NCBI GenBank assembly: GCA_002633005.1
Contig: NMRA01000847.1
Span: 1-64,000 of the forward strand
Source of the DNA: Phoronis australis
Taxonomy: Eukaryota > Phoronida > Phoronidae
Direction of reading: 5' to 3'
Length of the DNA stretch: 64,000 bases
Within the stretch, counting starts at the first letter, position 1, and each line of letters opens with the position of its first letter. Shown here in pieces: positions 48,138 through 59,947 of this stretch. The notes under the pieces were generated by a model. That model did not search any database, was not told the DNA's origin, and was given only the letters and a program-made list of their open reading frames with translations. The position numbers and the translations under genes are program-made.

Positions 48138-51100
48138 TTATCTATCTTTCCACGACAAAAGCCTGATAGCATGAAGAGGTCTCATTCCTAAGTCTTCCAC
48201 CATGACTTCCTTATCCAAGTGCAGTAACATACTGCCATCTATTAGCTCTGAGCGGAACTTCTCAGTGTATTCTTGAAGACCGAGAGTATTCAAGAAGAGG
48301 CAAACTTGACCCACACTCATAGAGCGAATCTTCATCGTACTCGTGCCACTTTTGGGATCGCAACCCTCGAGATCCTCGTAGCTGGGAGGAGACATCTCCA
48401 AGTCGCAGGGCAGCTGCGAGTAATGGCCTTCTGGGTTGGCACACTCCTCCAACGAATTTTCAAGCTTAGTTATCGTCTTCATTAATTCAGAGTTGGTTTT
48501 TTCCAAGTCCTGTTGAAAAAAAATACGTTAAGAAGTTTCTTGCCTTGTGTCTTTGTATATAAATCGGTAAATAAAACAACAAGAATGGATCAACTGAAAT
48601 TTGAAATTTTCGGAGGTAACAACTTCCTTTATCAACAAAAACAGAAATAAAGTAAAATCAAACACGAAATGACAATTGACATATAAGATATGGTGTAATG
48701 AAAATGATACCTTTTTGCGTAAAAAATTCAATGACATATTTTAAGTTTTTATGTTCAATCCATGAGGTTCTATTGTATTCAGTTTGTCTATCCAATATTG
48801 TTCTCTTTTAAGTCTGTGAGGGGTACTGGGGTGTTGGAGTTTTTCTATTATTTGTACAGAAAGATCTTGAATATTATGGTTTTTGGAATTGAAATGATTA
48901 CCTACAGTATCAGAAATGTTTTTATGTATTATGTTAAATCTATGATTACGAAACCGAGTTTGTAGATTATGTTGAGTTTGTCCTACGTATTGGATAGAAC
49001 ATTTTTTACAAGTTATAAGGTAAATAATATTGTTGGTGGTGCAATCAGAATAATGTTTTATTTCAAAGTTTTCATTGGTTTGGGAANNNNNNNNNNNNNN
49101 NNNNNNNNNNNNNNNNNNNNNNNNNNNNNNNNNNNNNNNNNNNNNNNNNNNNNNNNNNNNNNNNNNNNNNNNNNNNNNNNNNNNNNNNNNNNNNNNNNNN
49201 NNNNNNNNNNNNNNNNNNNNNNNNNNNNNNNNNNNNNNNNNNNNNNNNNNNNNNNNNNNNNNNNNNNNNNNNNNNNNNNNNNNNNNNNNNNNNNNNNNNN
49301 NNNNNNNNNNNNNNNNNNNNNNNNNNNNNNNNNNNNNNNNNNNNNNNNNNNNNNNNNNNNNNNNNNNNNNNNNNNNNNNNNNNNNNNNNNNNNNNNNNNN
49401 NNNNNNNNNNNNNNNNNNNNNNNNNNNNNNNNNNNNNNNNNNNNNNNNNNNNNNNNNNNNNNNNNNNNNNNNNNNNNNNNNNNNNNNNNNNNNNNNNNNN
49501 NNNNNNNNNNNNNNNNNNNNNNNNNNNNNNNNNNNNNNNNNNNNNNNNNNNNNNNNNNNNNNNNNNNNNNNNNNNNNNNNNNNNNNNNNNNNNNNNNNNN
49601 NNNNNNNNNNNNNNNNNNNNNNNNNNNNNNNNNNATAACTTGTAAAAAATGTTCTATCCAATACGTAGGACAAACTCAACATAATCTACAAACTCGGTTT
49701 CGTAATCATAGATTTAACATAATACATAAAAACATTTCTGATACTGTAGGTAATCATTTCAATTCCAAAAACCATAATATTCAAGATCTTTCTGTACAAA
49801 TAATAGAAAAACTCCAACACCCCAGTACCCCTCACAGACTTAAAAGAGAACAATATTGGATAGACAAACTGAATACAATAGAACCTCATGGATTGAACAT
49901 AAAAACTTAAAATATGTCATTGAATTTTTTACGCAAAAATGTATCATTTTCATTACACCATATCTTATATGTCAATTGTCATTTCGTGTTTGATTTTACT
50001 TTATTTCTGTTTTTGTTGATAAAGGAAGTTGTTACCTCCGAAAATTTCAAATTTCAGTTGATCCATTCTTGTTGTTTTATTTACCGATTTATATTCTTCA
50101 TTTCACGAAACAATAGTATCCTTGGGAGGATCTGGATCGCCTTATTTAGTTTCAGATATATTTTCTACGTCTTTGTATACAAATGTTTATGTATGTTACA
50201 TGAGCCAATCTTAGTTTTTTGACCTTAAGTTGCGAGGGTCGGAAAATACATAGACAACTCGATTGTCGCTAGCTGATATGGGTGGTGTATTAGGCATCGC
50301 AAGGTTCAGAGAGAAACTGAAGTAAAATATTCATAGGATATCAGAATTTACACAGTGCTATGTCACACAGATTGATGTAAAAATCACAATGGTTTAAAGA
50401 TAACCTTTGGTCTAAATTGCAAACACTGGAAGAGTTTCGCCAGTAGAAATACAATGTATTTCACTTAAAAATATAGATATATTGAAACTTTCATCCCTGT
50501 TTGAGTTTGCGTTATTAAAATGTTAATATTTTTAAAGTTGGGGTGGGTTATACATGCATATAGCAGAAGTAAAATGAGCACCCGTAGTTAATGGGTCAGC
50601 TGTCACGCGCTTTACCCGCCATTTTAGTTGACAATACACTACCAAAACTGAATTTAAAATACAAATTCATGTTAAATCGTTATGTTTTTAAAGTATTTGG
50701 AGATGTACTGAATGACAATTTTTTGGCCTCTAGTCTCGACTGAACTCTCATGTGATAAAATTTGTTTAATGAAGTTTTTTAAAACTTAAAAGTAGCGTCT
50801 TCACTGCTGTGAAAATGTGCTTGTTCACGTATTGGTATGGTGTTTTTATGTATAAGCAATAATTTAGAAAATCATCCACACAACTGTCCTTACCTTGCAT
50901 TTCTTTTTATATTCAGCAAGCGATTCAACATCTTTTTTGAGAGCCTCGATCTTCTGAAATGGAAATTGGTCACAGATCAACCATGAACGCCACTCCCATA
51001 AACGCACGGAAAGCAAATACTCGTAATTACTAGCGCCACTTTGCTTTACTGATACTATGATCATTTATTGCTACTGCTGCGACTACCGGTAATTTCTACA

Positions 51101-54100
51101 ACCTCCCAAAATGTGGACAAAATAAACGATTACATAGCGTAATGGTGAGCAGAATTTCCCAAAACAAAGTTCAAATTCAACCGACTCGCTAACATTGAAA
51201 TCTGCCATTATCTTCAAGAAAGCATATAGCTTCAGCTAATGTCAACGTTCTCTGCAGATAAACTTCTGGTAATCGGGTGCGAAGTTGGCCTTCCTAAGCA
51301 AGGTTGTAAACACTGGGGCAACAGCAGAATTTTATAATTTTCACCTCCAATAGTTTGTGAGAGCTAAAGGTGTTCAGTTTTTCAATTTTGAAAATCGGAC
51401 AAGAAAAGCGACTAACTTAAAACTAGAAAGTAGTCCACAAGAATGAATGTGCTGCTTCATTAGTTCTGCAACACAACGGGTCAATCTCCAATTCGGGTTA
51501 AAAACCAGCCATTGGGATATCGATGAATGTCAATTATCATCGTACAGTTTTTGGCATGGGAAAGGCTTCACAGCAACGGATTGATTTGTTTCAGCCTGTT
51601 TTGGCTTATCTACAGAGAAAATTTAACGAACTTTACTATTGATACATGTACCATTAACTCTCATTTAAAAACGTACATGTTTGTTAATCCCTGTCCAAGT
51701 CGCTCCATTTTTTCGTTTATCTCCTTGTTTGCAAAAGGCTGGGGCTTGCATTTGGGGTGCTAAAAAGTAAACAAGAGCAACGCGGAGCGTTGAAAAGCGC
51801 CCATGAATGCATTGCAAATGGTGTGCTTTTACGGTTATTATTTGTATCATAAAAATGGCCACTAGATAGGGCAAAAACATACGATCTATCCAAAAACATG
51901 AACGTGCCATATTTCATAAAAATCTGTCAAGGAACTTCAGAGAAACAAAGGAAAACAGAATAAAATGAAATTGCCACTAGTTGGCACAGTGTCCCTTGGA
52001 TCCGCCTGGAAGTCGCCGTCGTCTGCTGTTTTCTTCATATAAATACACTTACTAAATTTAGTAAAGATCCTGCAGTGGGTTTAGGAGATACAGCTACATT
52101 GTATGGGCGCAAAACAAAACTACCACTAGGAGGGGTCACAGTAGTTAGTCACCATCATCAAAGGTCGTCTTCACACTGAGAACATATATACATGTATTTA
52201 ATATATATTTTCATATGATTTGGTTGATACAGGGGTGGAAGCCAAAAACAAGATTTCAAACGAGAAAAAATGGCCACTAGGTGGTGCAAAATACCCCGAT
52301 TCTATCCAAAAACAGGAAGATAGAGTCATAACACCAATAGACGCCTATATTTAAATTTTTATCAAAATCTGTTGAGGACCTTTGAAGATATAGAGTTAAA
52401 CGTAGAAAACTAAAAATGCAACTAGGGGGCACAGCAATAGTCAGATTTGTCCAAGAGTCGTCATCATCCGTTGCCAACATCATATAAATACACTTGCTAA
52501 ATTAAGTAAAGATCCTGCAAGCAGCTCAGGAGATACAGCCATAGGCGCAAAACAAACTGTCACTAGGAGGCACCACAGTAGTCGAAATCATCGGAAAATC
52601 GTCGTCAACCGTACTCTTCATAGCAAGCACATACATGCCAATTTTCACAATCATCATTTGAGCAGTTTGGTTGATAGAGGGGTGGACGTACAAAAACGAC
52701 TCGAAAACAGTGAAAATGGCCAATAGGTGGCGCAAACTACGTCGAATCCATCCGAGAACGGGAGGATAGTGTCATCTCACAAATAGGTGCCAACATACCA
52801 AATTTCATGAAAATCCGTTAAGGACTTTTTAAGATACAAAGGCAAGCGTAAGAAACTAAAATTGCCACTAGGGGGCACACCGGTGGTCGGATCCGTCCGA
52901 AAGTTGGCTCATGCCGTACCATTTATGAATGGAACATATGTGCTAAATTTCATGAACATTTGTCAAAGGGTTTTGGAGATAGAGCAGCGGACGCCGGATA
53001 TAAGTATGCGGGAGCATAAAAATAGTGTTTTCTTAATATACCCTCAGAGACTTAATTTCAGAAATTTCCGGTAATGCGTCTACTAGTAATTTTGCTACTT
53101 CTAAAACTAATTATACATGTAGTAGTAGTTTCCTATTGGACCTACTATTACCTGCTACTACTTTACAATCACAACAAGACACAGGGTTCAATTTATTATC
53201 CAAGCATGGGCTGCCTCTACTAGTTTCACTATTAACATTTTTCTAGTACATTGGTCTATTTATAACAACTTCTGACCTATTTATATTAGCGCGACGTTTC
53301 AGTCGGTTATGTCTCCGACCATCCTTAGCGTTCTTAGAAGACCAACCAAGATGGTTAGCAGATGCATCCATGACGGGCAATTGGGTTGAAATTTTTCTAG
53401 TGTATAAAATAAATAGACTAGAGCACTGTGTAAATAAACCATTCGATTTTAGAAATGGTTTCTTCATCACAACTTAACGAGGTTGTAGCATCTCATTACT
53501 GACGTTGTCACATTTGATACTAACCATTTCTTTTTTAGTCAGCGCCGCTTTAAGTTCATCAGCTACGGCTCTATGATCCAGTTGGCCACTGAAATCAGAA
53601 ATTAATATTGTCAACAGTGATTACTGAAATTGCTTGGAAGAGAAGCTATCCAGAAACCCCTTTTTTGAGTTACACCCAGAAATCCGTGTAAAGTGAATCC
53701 ACCAGAATTTCGCAATGCTGCGAGGAGTAGCACACGTAATTTTGCATTGGATAACGCAAGGGAGCAATATTCAGATACATGTAGTCCATTAGCTGGAAGG
53801 CGAGAAACATGTTTGCATGTTGCGCTGCAGCAGCAACAACAGATTTAGTCATACCATACAAGTTCGTGGTTTGTAACTCGATGAATGTAACATTTCGTCA
53901 AGTCAAACAAGAAAAAGCTGCATCTGTTAACGACAGAATTCCAAATCGTAGCATTGACACTGGTGACCCGAAATTTGCCAGTCAGGTGTCATCCTCAACG
54001 TGTACAGTGCCACTCCTTCATAGAAGAGTGAAAGTAATACTATCACCATTTTTTCTTAATTGCATACCAGACACCTTTACTAACCGCGAGCGGCTCTGGT

Positions 54101-57100
54101 GTAGCCAGATGCATTCAACATGTACATGTAACTGGGAGCACCAAACGCTAACCTGTTGACGATTGGAGTTGAAGTAATTAATAGCCTGGTGCACCTTTTT
54201 ATGAATGGGGGCAAACGAAAACTTAAAATTGGTTTCGATCGGGGACATTGATACACGTTTCTGCGTCCTCCGTCGGTACGCAGGGGGCTTTGGTGATAAT
54301 AGTTTTCATTGCAATTTTGTTTGTCACAGGTATGCTACGAGCTATTTTTCAGAGTAAAACAAGAGGTTGTTGGTCGAATAATGTGACGCATTATTACGCA
54401 TTTACAAAAAAAATTATAAATCAAAAGATTCTGCAAGACGGGCATAGGGAAGAACAATGAAGGCGTGTACACACATGCAGTGCTCAGTGTATCATGGGAT
54501 AAAACGAAGGAGTAATTGGAGAAACGACTGAAAGGTCTAACACGAAGTGGATCAGAATGACAGTGGGGAAAATCAATGAAGAAAAATGCAACGCCTCTTG
54601 AGTGGTATGAATGGACTAGGCCACGCTGTACTGACCCAAAGGAGAACTTATTCACCAATGGGAGAACGGGCAGGGAGGTGTATAGATACAAAAACAGAAC
54701 ATGGTGGTTATGAAATAGAAATAAATAAGGCAAACGAATCTCCGGCCTAGTAAGGCAGGATATAAACAGAAGTGACGAATAGCAAATCTTCCTGATTAAT
54801 CCAGACAACAATTTAAAGAATATTGTTCGAAATTATTTTGTAAAGGTAGTAAATATGGCGAGCTACATGTACATGTATGTTGCAGAGTAATGTAAGAAGT
54901 GGATGGTGGAATACTGTCACGTATCTCGGAAACATTTTGAGGTCTAATCACCACGCAACCTGTGGCCCCATCACAGTTGGCGTGCTGACCAGACTTAAAC
55001 ATTTTTGCGTTGTACACTTCCACGTCGGTTTAAGAATTATTTACTTACATAATGCCATGTATTATGACGTACGTAACAAGAGCAACGCGGAGCGTTGAAA
55101 TGCGCCCACGAACGCATTGCAAATGGTGCGCTTTTAGGGTTATTTATTTGTATCATAAAAATGGCCTACATGGCGCAAAAACATAAAATCCATCCAAAAA
55201 CCGGAAAATGCCACATTTCATAAAAATCTGTCAAGTGAAGGAACAAGAGAGAAACAAAAGAAAACAGAATAAAATGAAATTGCCACTAGTGGGCACAGTG
55301 TCTGTTGGATCCGCCTGAAAGTCGCCGTCGTGTGTTGTTATCTTCATATAAATACACATACTAAATTTAGTAAAGATCCTGCACTGGGTTTAGGAGAAAA
55401 CACTATGGGTGCAAAATAAAACTACCACTAGGAGGCGCAACAGTAATCAGTCACCATCATCAAAGGTCGTCTTCACACTGAGAACATATATGCCAATTTT
55501 CAAATGATTTTGTTGATACAGGGGTGGACACCAAAACAAAATTTAAAAATAGCAAAAATGGCCACGAGGTGGTGCAAAATACCTCGATTCCATCCAAAAA
55601 CAGGAAGATAGCGTTATCACACCAATACATGCCTATATTTAAATTTTATGAAAATTTGTTGAGGACCTTTGAAGATACTGATATGAAAAAACTAAAATTC
55701 CCCACTAAGGGGCACAGCAGTAGTCAGAACTGTCCGAAAGTCGTAGTCATCCGTAGTCAACATCATATAAATACACTTGCCAAATCAAGTAAAGCTCCTG
55801 TGAACGGTTTAGGAGATACAGCCACAGGCGCAACAAAAACAAATTTGCCACTAAGAGGCGCCACTGTAGTCCAAATCGTCGGAAAGTCATCGTCAACCGT
55901 CCTCTTTATAGTAAGCACATACATGCCAATTTTATAATCATCCTTTGAGCGGTTTGGTTGATAGAGGAGTGGACGCAAAAAACAGACTCGAAAACAGTAA
56001 AAATGGCCACTAGGTGGCGCAAACACACGTCGAATCCACCCTAAAACGGAAGGATAGCGTCACCTCACTAATAGGTGCCTACGTATTAAATTTCATGAAA
56101 ATCCGTTAAGGACTTTTGAAGATAGAAAGTTAAACGTAAAAAAATAAAATTGCCACTAGAGGGCACACCGGTAGTCGGATCTGCCCAAAAGTAGTCGTCG
56201 TCCATTATAGACATATAAATGTACTTACTAAATTTAGTAAAAATCCTGGGAACAGTTTAGGAGATAAAGTCATAGGCGCAAAAAAACTGCCACTAGGAGG
56301 CGCCACTGTAGTCGAAATCGTCGAAAAATCATCGTCAACCGTCCTGTTTATAGTAATCACATACATGCCAATTTTCACAACCGTTTAGTTGATAGAGGGG
56401 TAGACGCAAAAAACAGACTCGAAAACAGTAAACATGGCCACTAGGTGGTGCAAACAACGTCAAATACATCCAAAAACGGAAGGATAGCGTCATCTCACTA
56501 AGAGGTGACTACATGCCGAATTTCATGAAAATTCGTTCTGGACTTTTGAAGATACAAAGGCAAGCGTAAAAAACTAAAATTGCCACTAGGGCGCACACCA
56601 GTAGTCGGATCCGTCCGAAAGTTCGCTCATACCGTTCCATTCATAAATGGAACATATGTGCCTAATCCAAATTAGGCCTACACGTACATGAATGTAAGTC
56701 AAAGGGTTTTAGAGATAGAGTAGCGGACGCCGGACGGACGGACGGACGGACGGAGATGACGGCATAATACGTCCACATATAAATATGTGGGCGCATAAAA
56801 AGTACTCAGAGCAAGGCTCAAACGCAAGAAAAATGGCACCATATAGTTGGTGGTTGTACATTTTATTACAAACGCTTCGCAACTGACAACTGAAACCTAG
56901 TGAGAGTACCAGGTTAATTAGTTTGTAATCCGTGACGATATTTCACTCGAGAATTTGTGTAATGTACCTAGAATGCGAATAGAGAATTTAATTGTTTTCT
57001 TACAGCTTTCCCAATTGAATCAAAATTCAAACATGACCGACATATGGTGACCAGTGGTGGCCATCTTGTTAGTTCCCTTTTAAAGTCTCATTCTTACTCG

Positions 57101-59947
57101 CGAAATACATTTGCAGGACTTATAACCTGGCCTTCGTTGAACTCAACAAACGCAATCGACGTGCGCGGCCTAACACCTCCTCGGCTAATGTACACATTAT
57201 AATCTAAATTGTACTGAAATAGCATGTAATCGGGTCAGAACAACACAGGGTGAAGGGCAACAGCGCAGCACTGTCTGATGCACGATAGAGTTTGCGACAA
57301 AAGACTTTCCGTGGTGATGTCTTACAGTGATCATTGCTGATCGGTAAAGTGCACTTCCTATTAATGTTTAAATTTTATCAAAATCAAAAACCGATGTCGC
57401 AACTGGGTTTTTCTCATGTATTTATAGAAAAAATGAGACCATTGAGATCCAGTTTAAATTACCTCTGCTGATTACGAAGATCTCCAATATCCAAGTATTC
57501 ATAAGACTCTGTGTCGTCTCTGGCGTCAAGTATCACAGGACTGGCTAAAACAAAAGACTACGCGTTTCAAATTCCCTGACAAAGTAGATAAAACATTAAA
57601 ACCTGACAATATACCAAATGCTTAGTTAACTTTTCAAGACATTCATCTCAAACATCTTGCTACCGGTGAATGAAAGCGCTCAAAAAATTTTGATTTTGAT
57701 GTGTGCTGCACAAGAGCAAAATATGCACGTGAATCTGAAATAAAATGACCACTTTACCATTGCCGGGTAATTATCCGTGTCATCTTCACTTGTTGTGCAC
57801 ACGCTCAACTTCCTTACTGCTCATGTGAACACAACGAGTTCCGGATTTACTCTTTGAGGTGTCGGGAGACAGGGGTGTGGGAGCATCTTTGTCCCAGCGC
57901 GCATCAGTTTGTGCACCTCTCCGAAATGTTCACGAATGTTAAAATCTACACCTGAGTCGAACACAAAAGTACTGGCAAAAATCCAGACCTCTTTTGTTGT
58001 AAATAAAATACAGAAAAAAATTCCACATTCACTTGCAAAAAAATATGCCTGTTAGCCTGCAGCTTACGGCAATGATAAGCGAAATTGAAAGTATGGAGAC
58101 AATGAATAGAGACTAGAAATTGCAGAAAAGTTGTAAACACTGTTTACATAGTACTTTGATATTTTACTGCTGTGATCTGCAGTCTTGACCCTTTTTCCAA
58201 AAATCCACGATACCGTGATCAATACACGGCTACAGAAGCCCGGGCGGTCGGTTTGGTGCATACCAAAACTTTTCCATAATCTATGACTTGAAAAGTATAA
58301 AGGTAATTACACTGTATTGAAGTGTATATGAATATACCTTCGGTTACTAATCAAACAAAATAAAATGCAGAGGTATCCTAAAACTAAATGACAACGGCAG
58401 AAGTCGAGCAGAACACGTGACTTACTGATGGGTTGATCATTGCTCGATGAACGTCTTGGGGGTCTTGGCGGGGGTTTGGGTTTAATTTCCGGCTTGGTTT
58501 TGCTTCCTCTAGGAAGCAATGCTGGCGGTCTTGTTCCAAGTGGTCTGAAGAAGTGGGTACTAGGTTATTGTAAATGGAAATGGATATATAACTCAAGAAA
58601 AGCAACCTATCTTATGATACTCAGGAACAATTGAGCCGGAATGTCGCAACAGCTCTGAGTAAGCTCAGACTACCCGCAGTTGAAATAATCGTAGTGTCGC
58701 GTGTTATCGCCATGGAGCTTGTTGCAAACCAATGCATACTTAACTGAAACTCCGGAGCTTATTCAACTACTGAGTTTTGCAGATCCGGCTCTCACATACA
58801 TGTAGTGTTGACTCACGTCATCAACTGCATGGGATGTTTGATAAGTTTTTATAAATAAATATTGTTTTGAACACGGTTCGTTTCGCTTGACAACCACATC
58901 CAGACAAGTAAACGGACTGAGTTCGTTTTTAAAACACCCAGTACGTCACTCAAGAGATTTTAACGCTTGCAATGTATTTCTTAATTAATTTCCACGCGTT
59001 GTGTCCACTTACATTTAGCAAACAGCAGGGCCTAGCTAGAATATCCAGAACGGCGTTAATACGCTACGCTGTGACCACGTATTTCGGTTTTTATTGTTTG
59101 TCGATATCTCGCGAAGGCTTGCGTTATCCTGCTTTCCTTGCAAAAAAATTTTCTCTTGTTACTTTAATATTTGACAGTGTACCATTCAGTACCGTGCACA
59201 AGAAACTGATGTAAATCCGCCCGCTGTAAAAAATCTAAGTTTTGACTTAGGCCAACTACCGTTAAGTATGAGATAACAACTTGCTCCTTACTTGCTTGCC
59301 GGAGGAATTGGCATTTCCTAATATTTACTCGACAGTGCACGCCCGGCGGGTAAAATGAAGACCCGACCAAGCCAACTTTCATGATCCCAGTTTCACCCAA
59401 CTTACAAAAGTGCTACTGTTCTTTCCAGCCCCAGAAACACTCTAAATTCCAAGATCGACAAGATGAAGCCGCCGGGTTTCAGTGAATTGGTGTTCATTAG
59501 AACTTACTCGTGTTTTTGTCATAAGGTGGATAAAAAAGCAGCTTAAAGCGGATGTTGCTTTATTAGTAGTTTCCGTGTCTTCTCTATGATCTCAAGTTCT
59601 ATACTGCAGGTGTGCTGATTATCATTTGAATATGCAAAAGTTAGCCGATAGTTAAAAATTTCAAATGACTGTAGAGAAAGTCCAAAAATTGTTTGCACAT
59701 CGCGTTGATTTTGCGTTAGCTATGGCACGTTTACATGTACTGAAATGGGCAAATAATTCAACTCGGTGCTTTTAAATTTCGTAGCAACCATTTGATAGTC
59801 ATATATTTGTAGTCAACATTTTCGCTCACCTTGTATTCTTCTCACGTATTTCACTCAAGAGGGCGCTATATGCACATTTGGATTCCATAATCTGTACATT
59901 TAAGTCTTCAATGTGATGTTCATTGATGGATTCCGCGTATTTGCGAC
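48138..59947 (-). CDS. SAM-domain adaptor-like protein (5' end not found)
   Basis: Minus-strand exons in transcript order: 59830-59947, 58426-58544, 57463-57544, 53525-53588, 50894-50953, 48138-48509. All have AG/GT boundaries and matching phases (815 nt). The order is coiled coil (YAESINEHHIEDLNVQIMES), a proline/basic segment (PEIKPKPPPRPPRRSS) fit to bind SH3 domains, an acidic tyrosine motif (DDTESYEYLDIGDL), coiled coils (AVADELKAALTKKE, KIEALKKDVESLAEYKKK), a second PSYEDLEG tyrosine site, and a C-terminal SAM domain (MSVGQVCLFLNTLGLQEYTE through SWKDR). This layout suggests a cytoplasmic signalling adaptor; I cannot name an orthologue. The first exon found starts in phase, so upstream exons exist, perhaps beyond the window. 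Introns hold a Penelope element, a gap and large repeat blocks. The terminal exon is the part shared with the duplicon. Confidence 0.8.
48565..49086 (-). mobile_element. Penelope-like element, left inverted arm (GIY-YIG end)
   Basis: The minus strand encodes the C-terminal GIY-YIG endonuclease part of a Penelope-like protein: IIYLITCKKCSIQYVGQTQ, then TRFRNHRFN, VGNHF, REQYWIDKLNTIEPHGLNIK and a stop, followed by about 180 bp of 3' sequence. It breaks off in the assembly gap. The arm is a near-perfect inverted copy of 49635-50093. GTCTTTGTATATAAAT just to its left and GTCTTTGTATACAAATG after 50168 look like a target-site duplication, since the empty site in unit 1 has it once. Confidence 0.85.
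49087..49634. other. Assembly gap (548 N)
   Basis: A run of N between two inverted copies of the same retroelement end. Any open frame crossing it is meaningless. Confidence 0.99.
49635..50168 (+). mobile_element. Penelope-like element, right inverted arm (GIY-YIG end)
   Basis: The plus strand starts inside the GIY-YIG domain (ITCKKCSIQYVGQTQ) and runs to the same stop and 3' sequence as the left arm. It then continues about 75 bp further (GAAACAATAGTATCCTTGGG and on) to the second GTCTTTGTATA. Sequence shared with the left arm is almost identical. Confidence 0.85.
50391..50893. other. Unique intron sequence beyond the duplicon edge
   Basis: SAM-gene intron sequence with no match in the other units. 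AT-rich; I see nothing else in it. Confidence 0.6.
50954..51773. other. SAM-gene intron, unremarkable part
   Basis: No exon or clear repeat seen. The open frame at 51527-51763 has no splice or composition support. Confidence 0.5.
51774..53022. repeat. Composite repeat block A (about 430-bp internal period)
   Basis: It begins with GAGCAACGCGGAGCGTTGAA, a small hairpin (CAACGC/GCGTTG). About three related monomers follow, marked by AAAATGGCCA(C/A)TAG near 51853, 52267 and 52713 (spacings about 414 and 446). Each also has TTCATGAAAATC-like, TGCCACTAGG-like and GGAGATACAGCCA-like blocks. It ends with GCGGACGCCGGATATAAGTA and GCATAAAAA. Same orientation as block B. Confidence 0.8.
53222..53400 (-). 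repeat. Dispersed repeat tail with GAAACGTCG motif (copy 1)
   Basis: The minus strand reads GGATGGTCGGAGACATAACC, GACTGAAACGTCGCGC, then AAATAG(G/A)(T/C)C twice. It is related to 60250-60365. Such sequence occurs at the ends of retroelements in invertebrates; the parent element is not identified. Confidence 0.5.
53589..55075. other. SAM-gene intron between repeat blocks
   Basis: I see no exon. Frames at 53809-54159 (plus) and 54335-54811 (minus, 158 residues) are open but lack recognisable motifs and splice context. Confidence 0.5.
55076..56798. repeat. Composite repeat block B (about 430-bp internal period)
   Basis: It opens with the same AGAGCAACGCGGAGCGTTGA hairpin head as block A and has about four monomers (AAAATGGCC marks near 55160, 55555, 56001 and 56431; spacings about 395, 446 and 430). 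The 3' end is more complete than in block A: GCGGACGCC, a run of GGAC repeats (about 56730-56754), GATGACGGCATAATACGTCC and TATGTGGGCGCATAAAAA. No coding capacity seen. Confidence 0.8.
56799..57462. other. SAM-gene intron, 3' of block B
   Basis: Nothing recognised. Confidence 0.5.
58545..59829. other. SAM-gene intron
   Basis: AT-rich intron between the coiled-coil and proline-rich exons. No exon or element identified. Confidence 0.5.

Larger units (their letters stand above)
25391..50390. repeat. Tandem segmental duplication, unit 2
   Basis: About 25 kb that aligns with 5101-25390 in the same order and orientation. It is longer mainly because of a TTAA-flanked element (26990-28665), about 1.16 kb extra at 25496-26655, intron insertions, and the Penelope element plus gap at 48.6-50.2 kb. 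Its right end, at about 50390, falls inside the intron between SAM-gene exons 50894-50953 and 48138-48509. Beyond it the sequence is unique. Confidence 0.8.

Noticed and set aside
48741-49910. Long open frames crossing the N run
   Set aside because: They are open only because N is translated as X. The real content is two inverted Penelope-like GIY-YIG ends.
5101-50390. The two units being unmerged alleles rather than a true tandem duplication
   Set aside because: Amino-acid divergence near 6%, several private insertions, and a third truncated remnant favour paralogues. A long-read check would still be decisive.
54335-54811. 158-residue minus-strand open frame
   Set aside because: No recognised motif, no splice sites matching the SAM gene phase, and composition like a chance frame in intron DNA.
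55524-55937. 137-residue plus-strand open frame
   Set aside because: Lies wholly inside composite repeat block B; the matching monomers of block A do not keep the frame.
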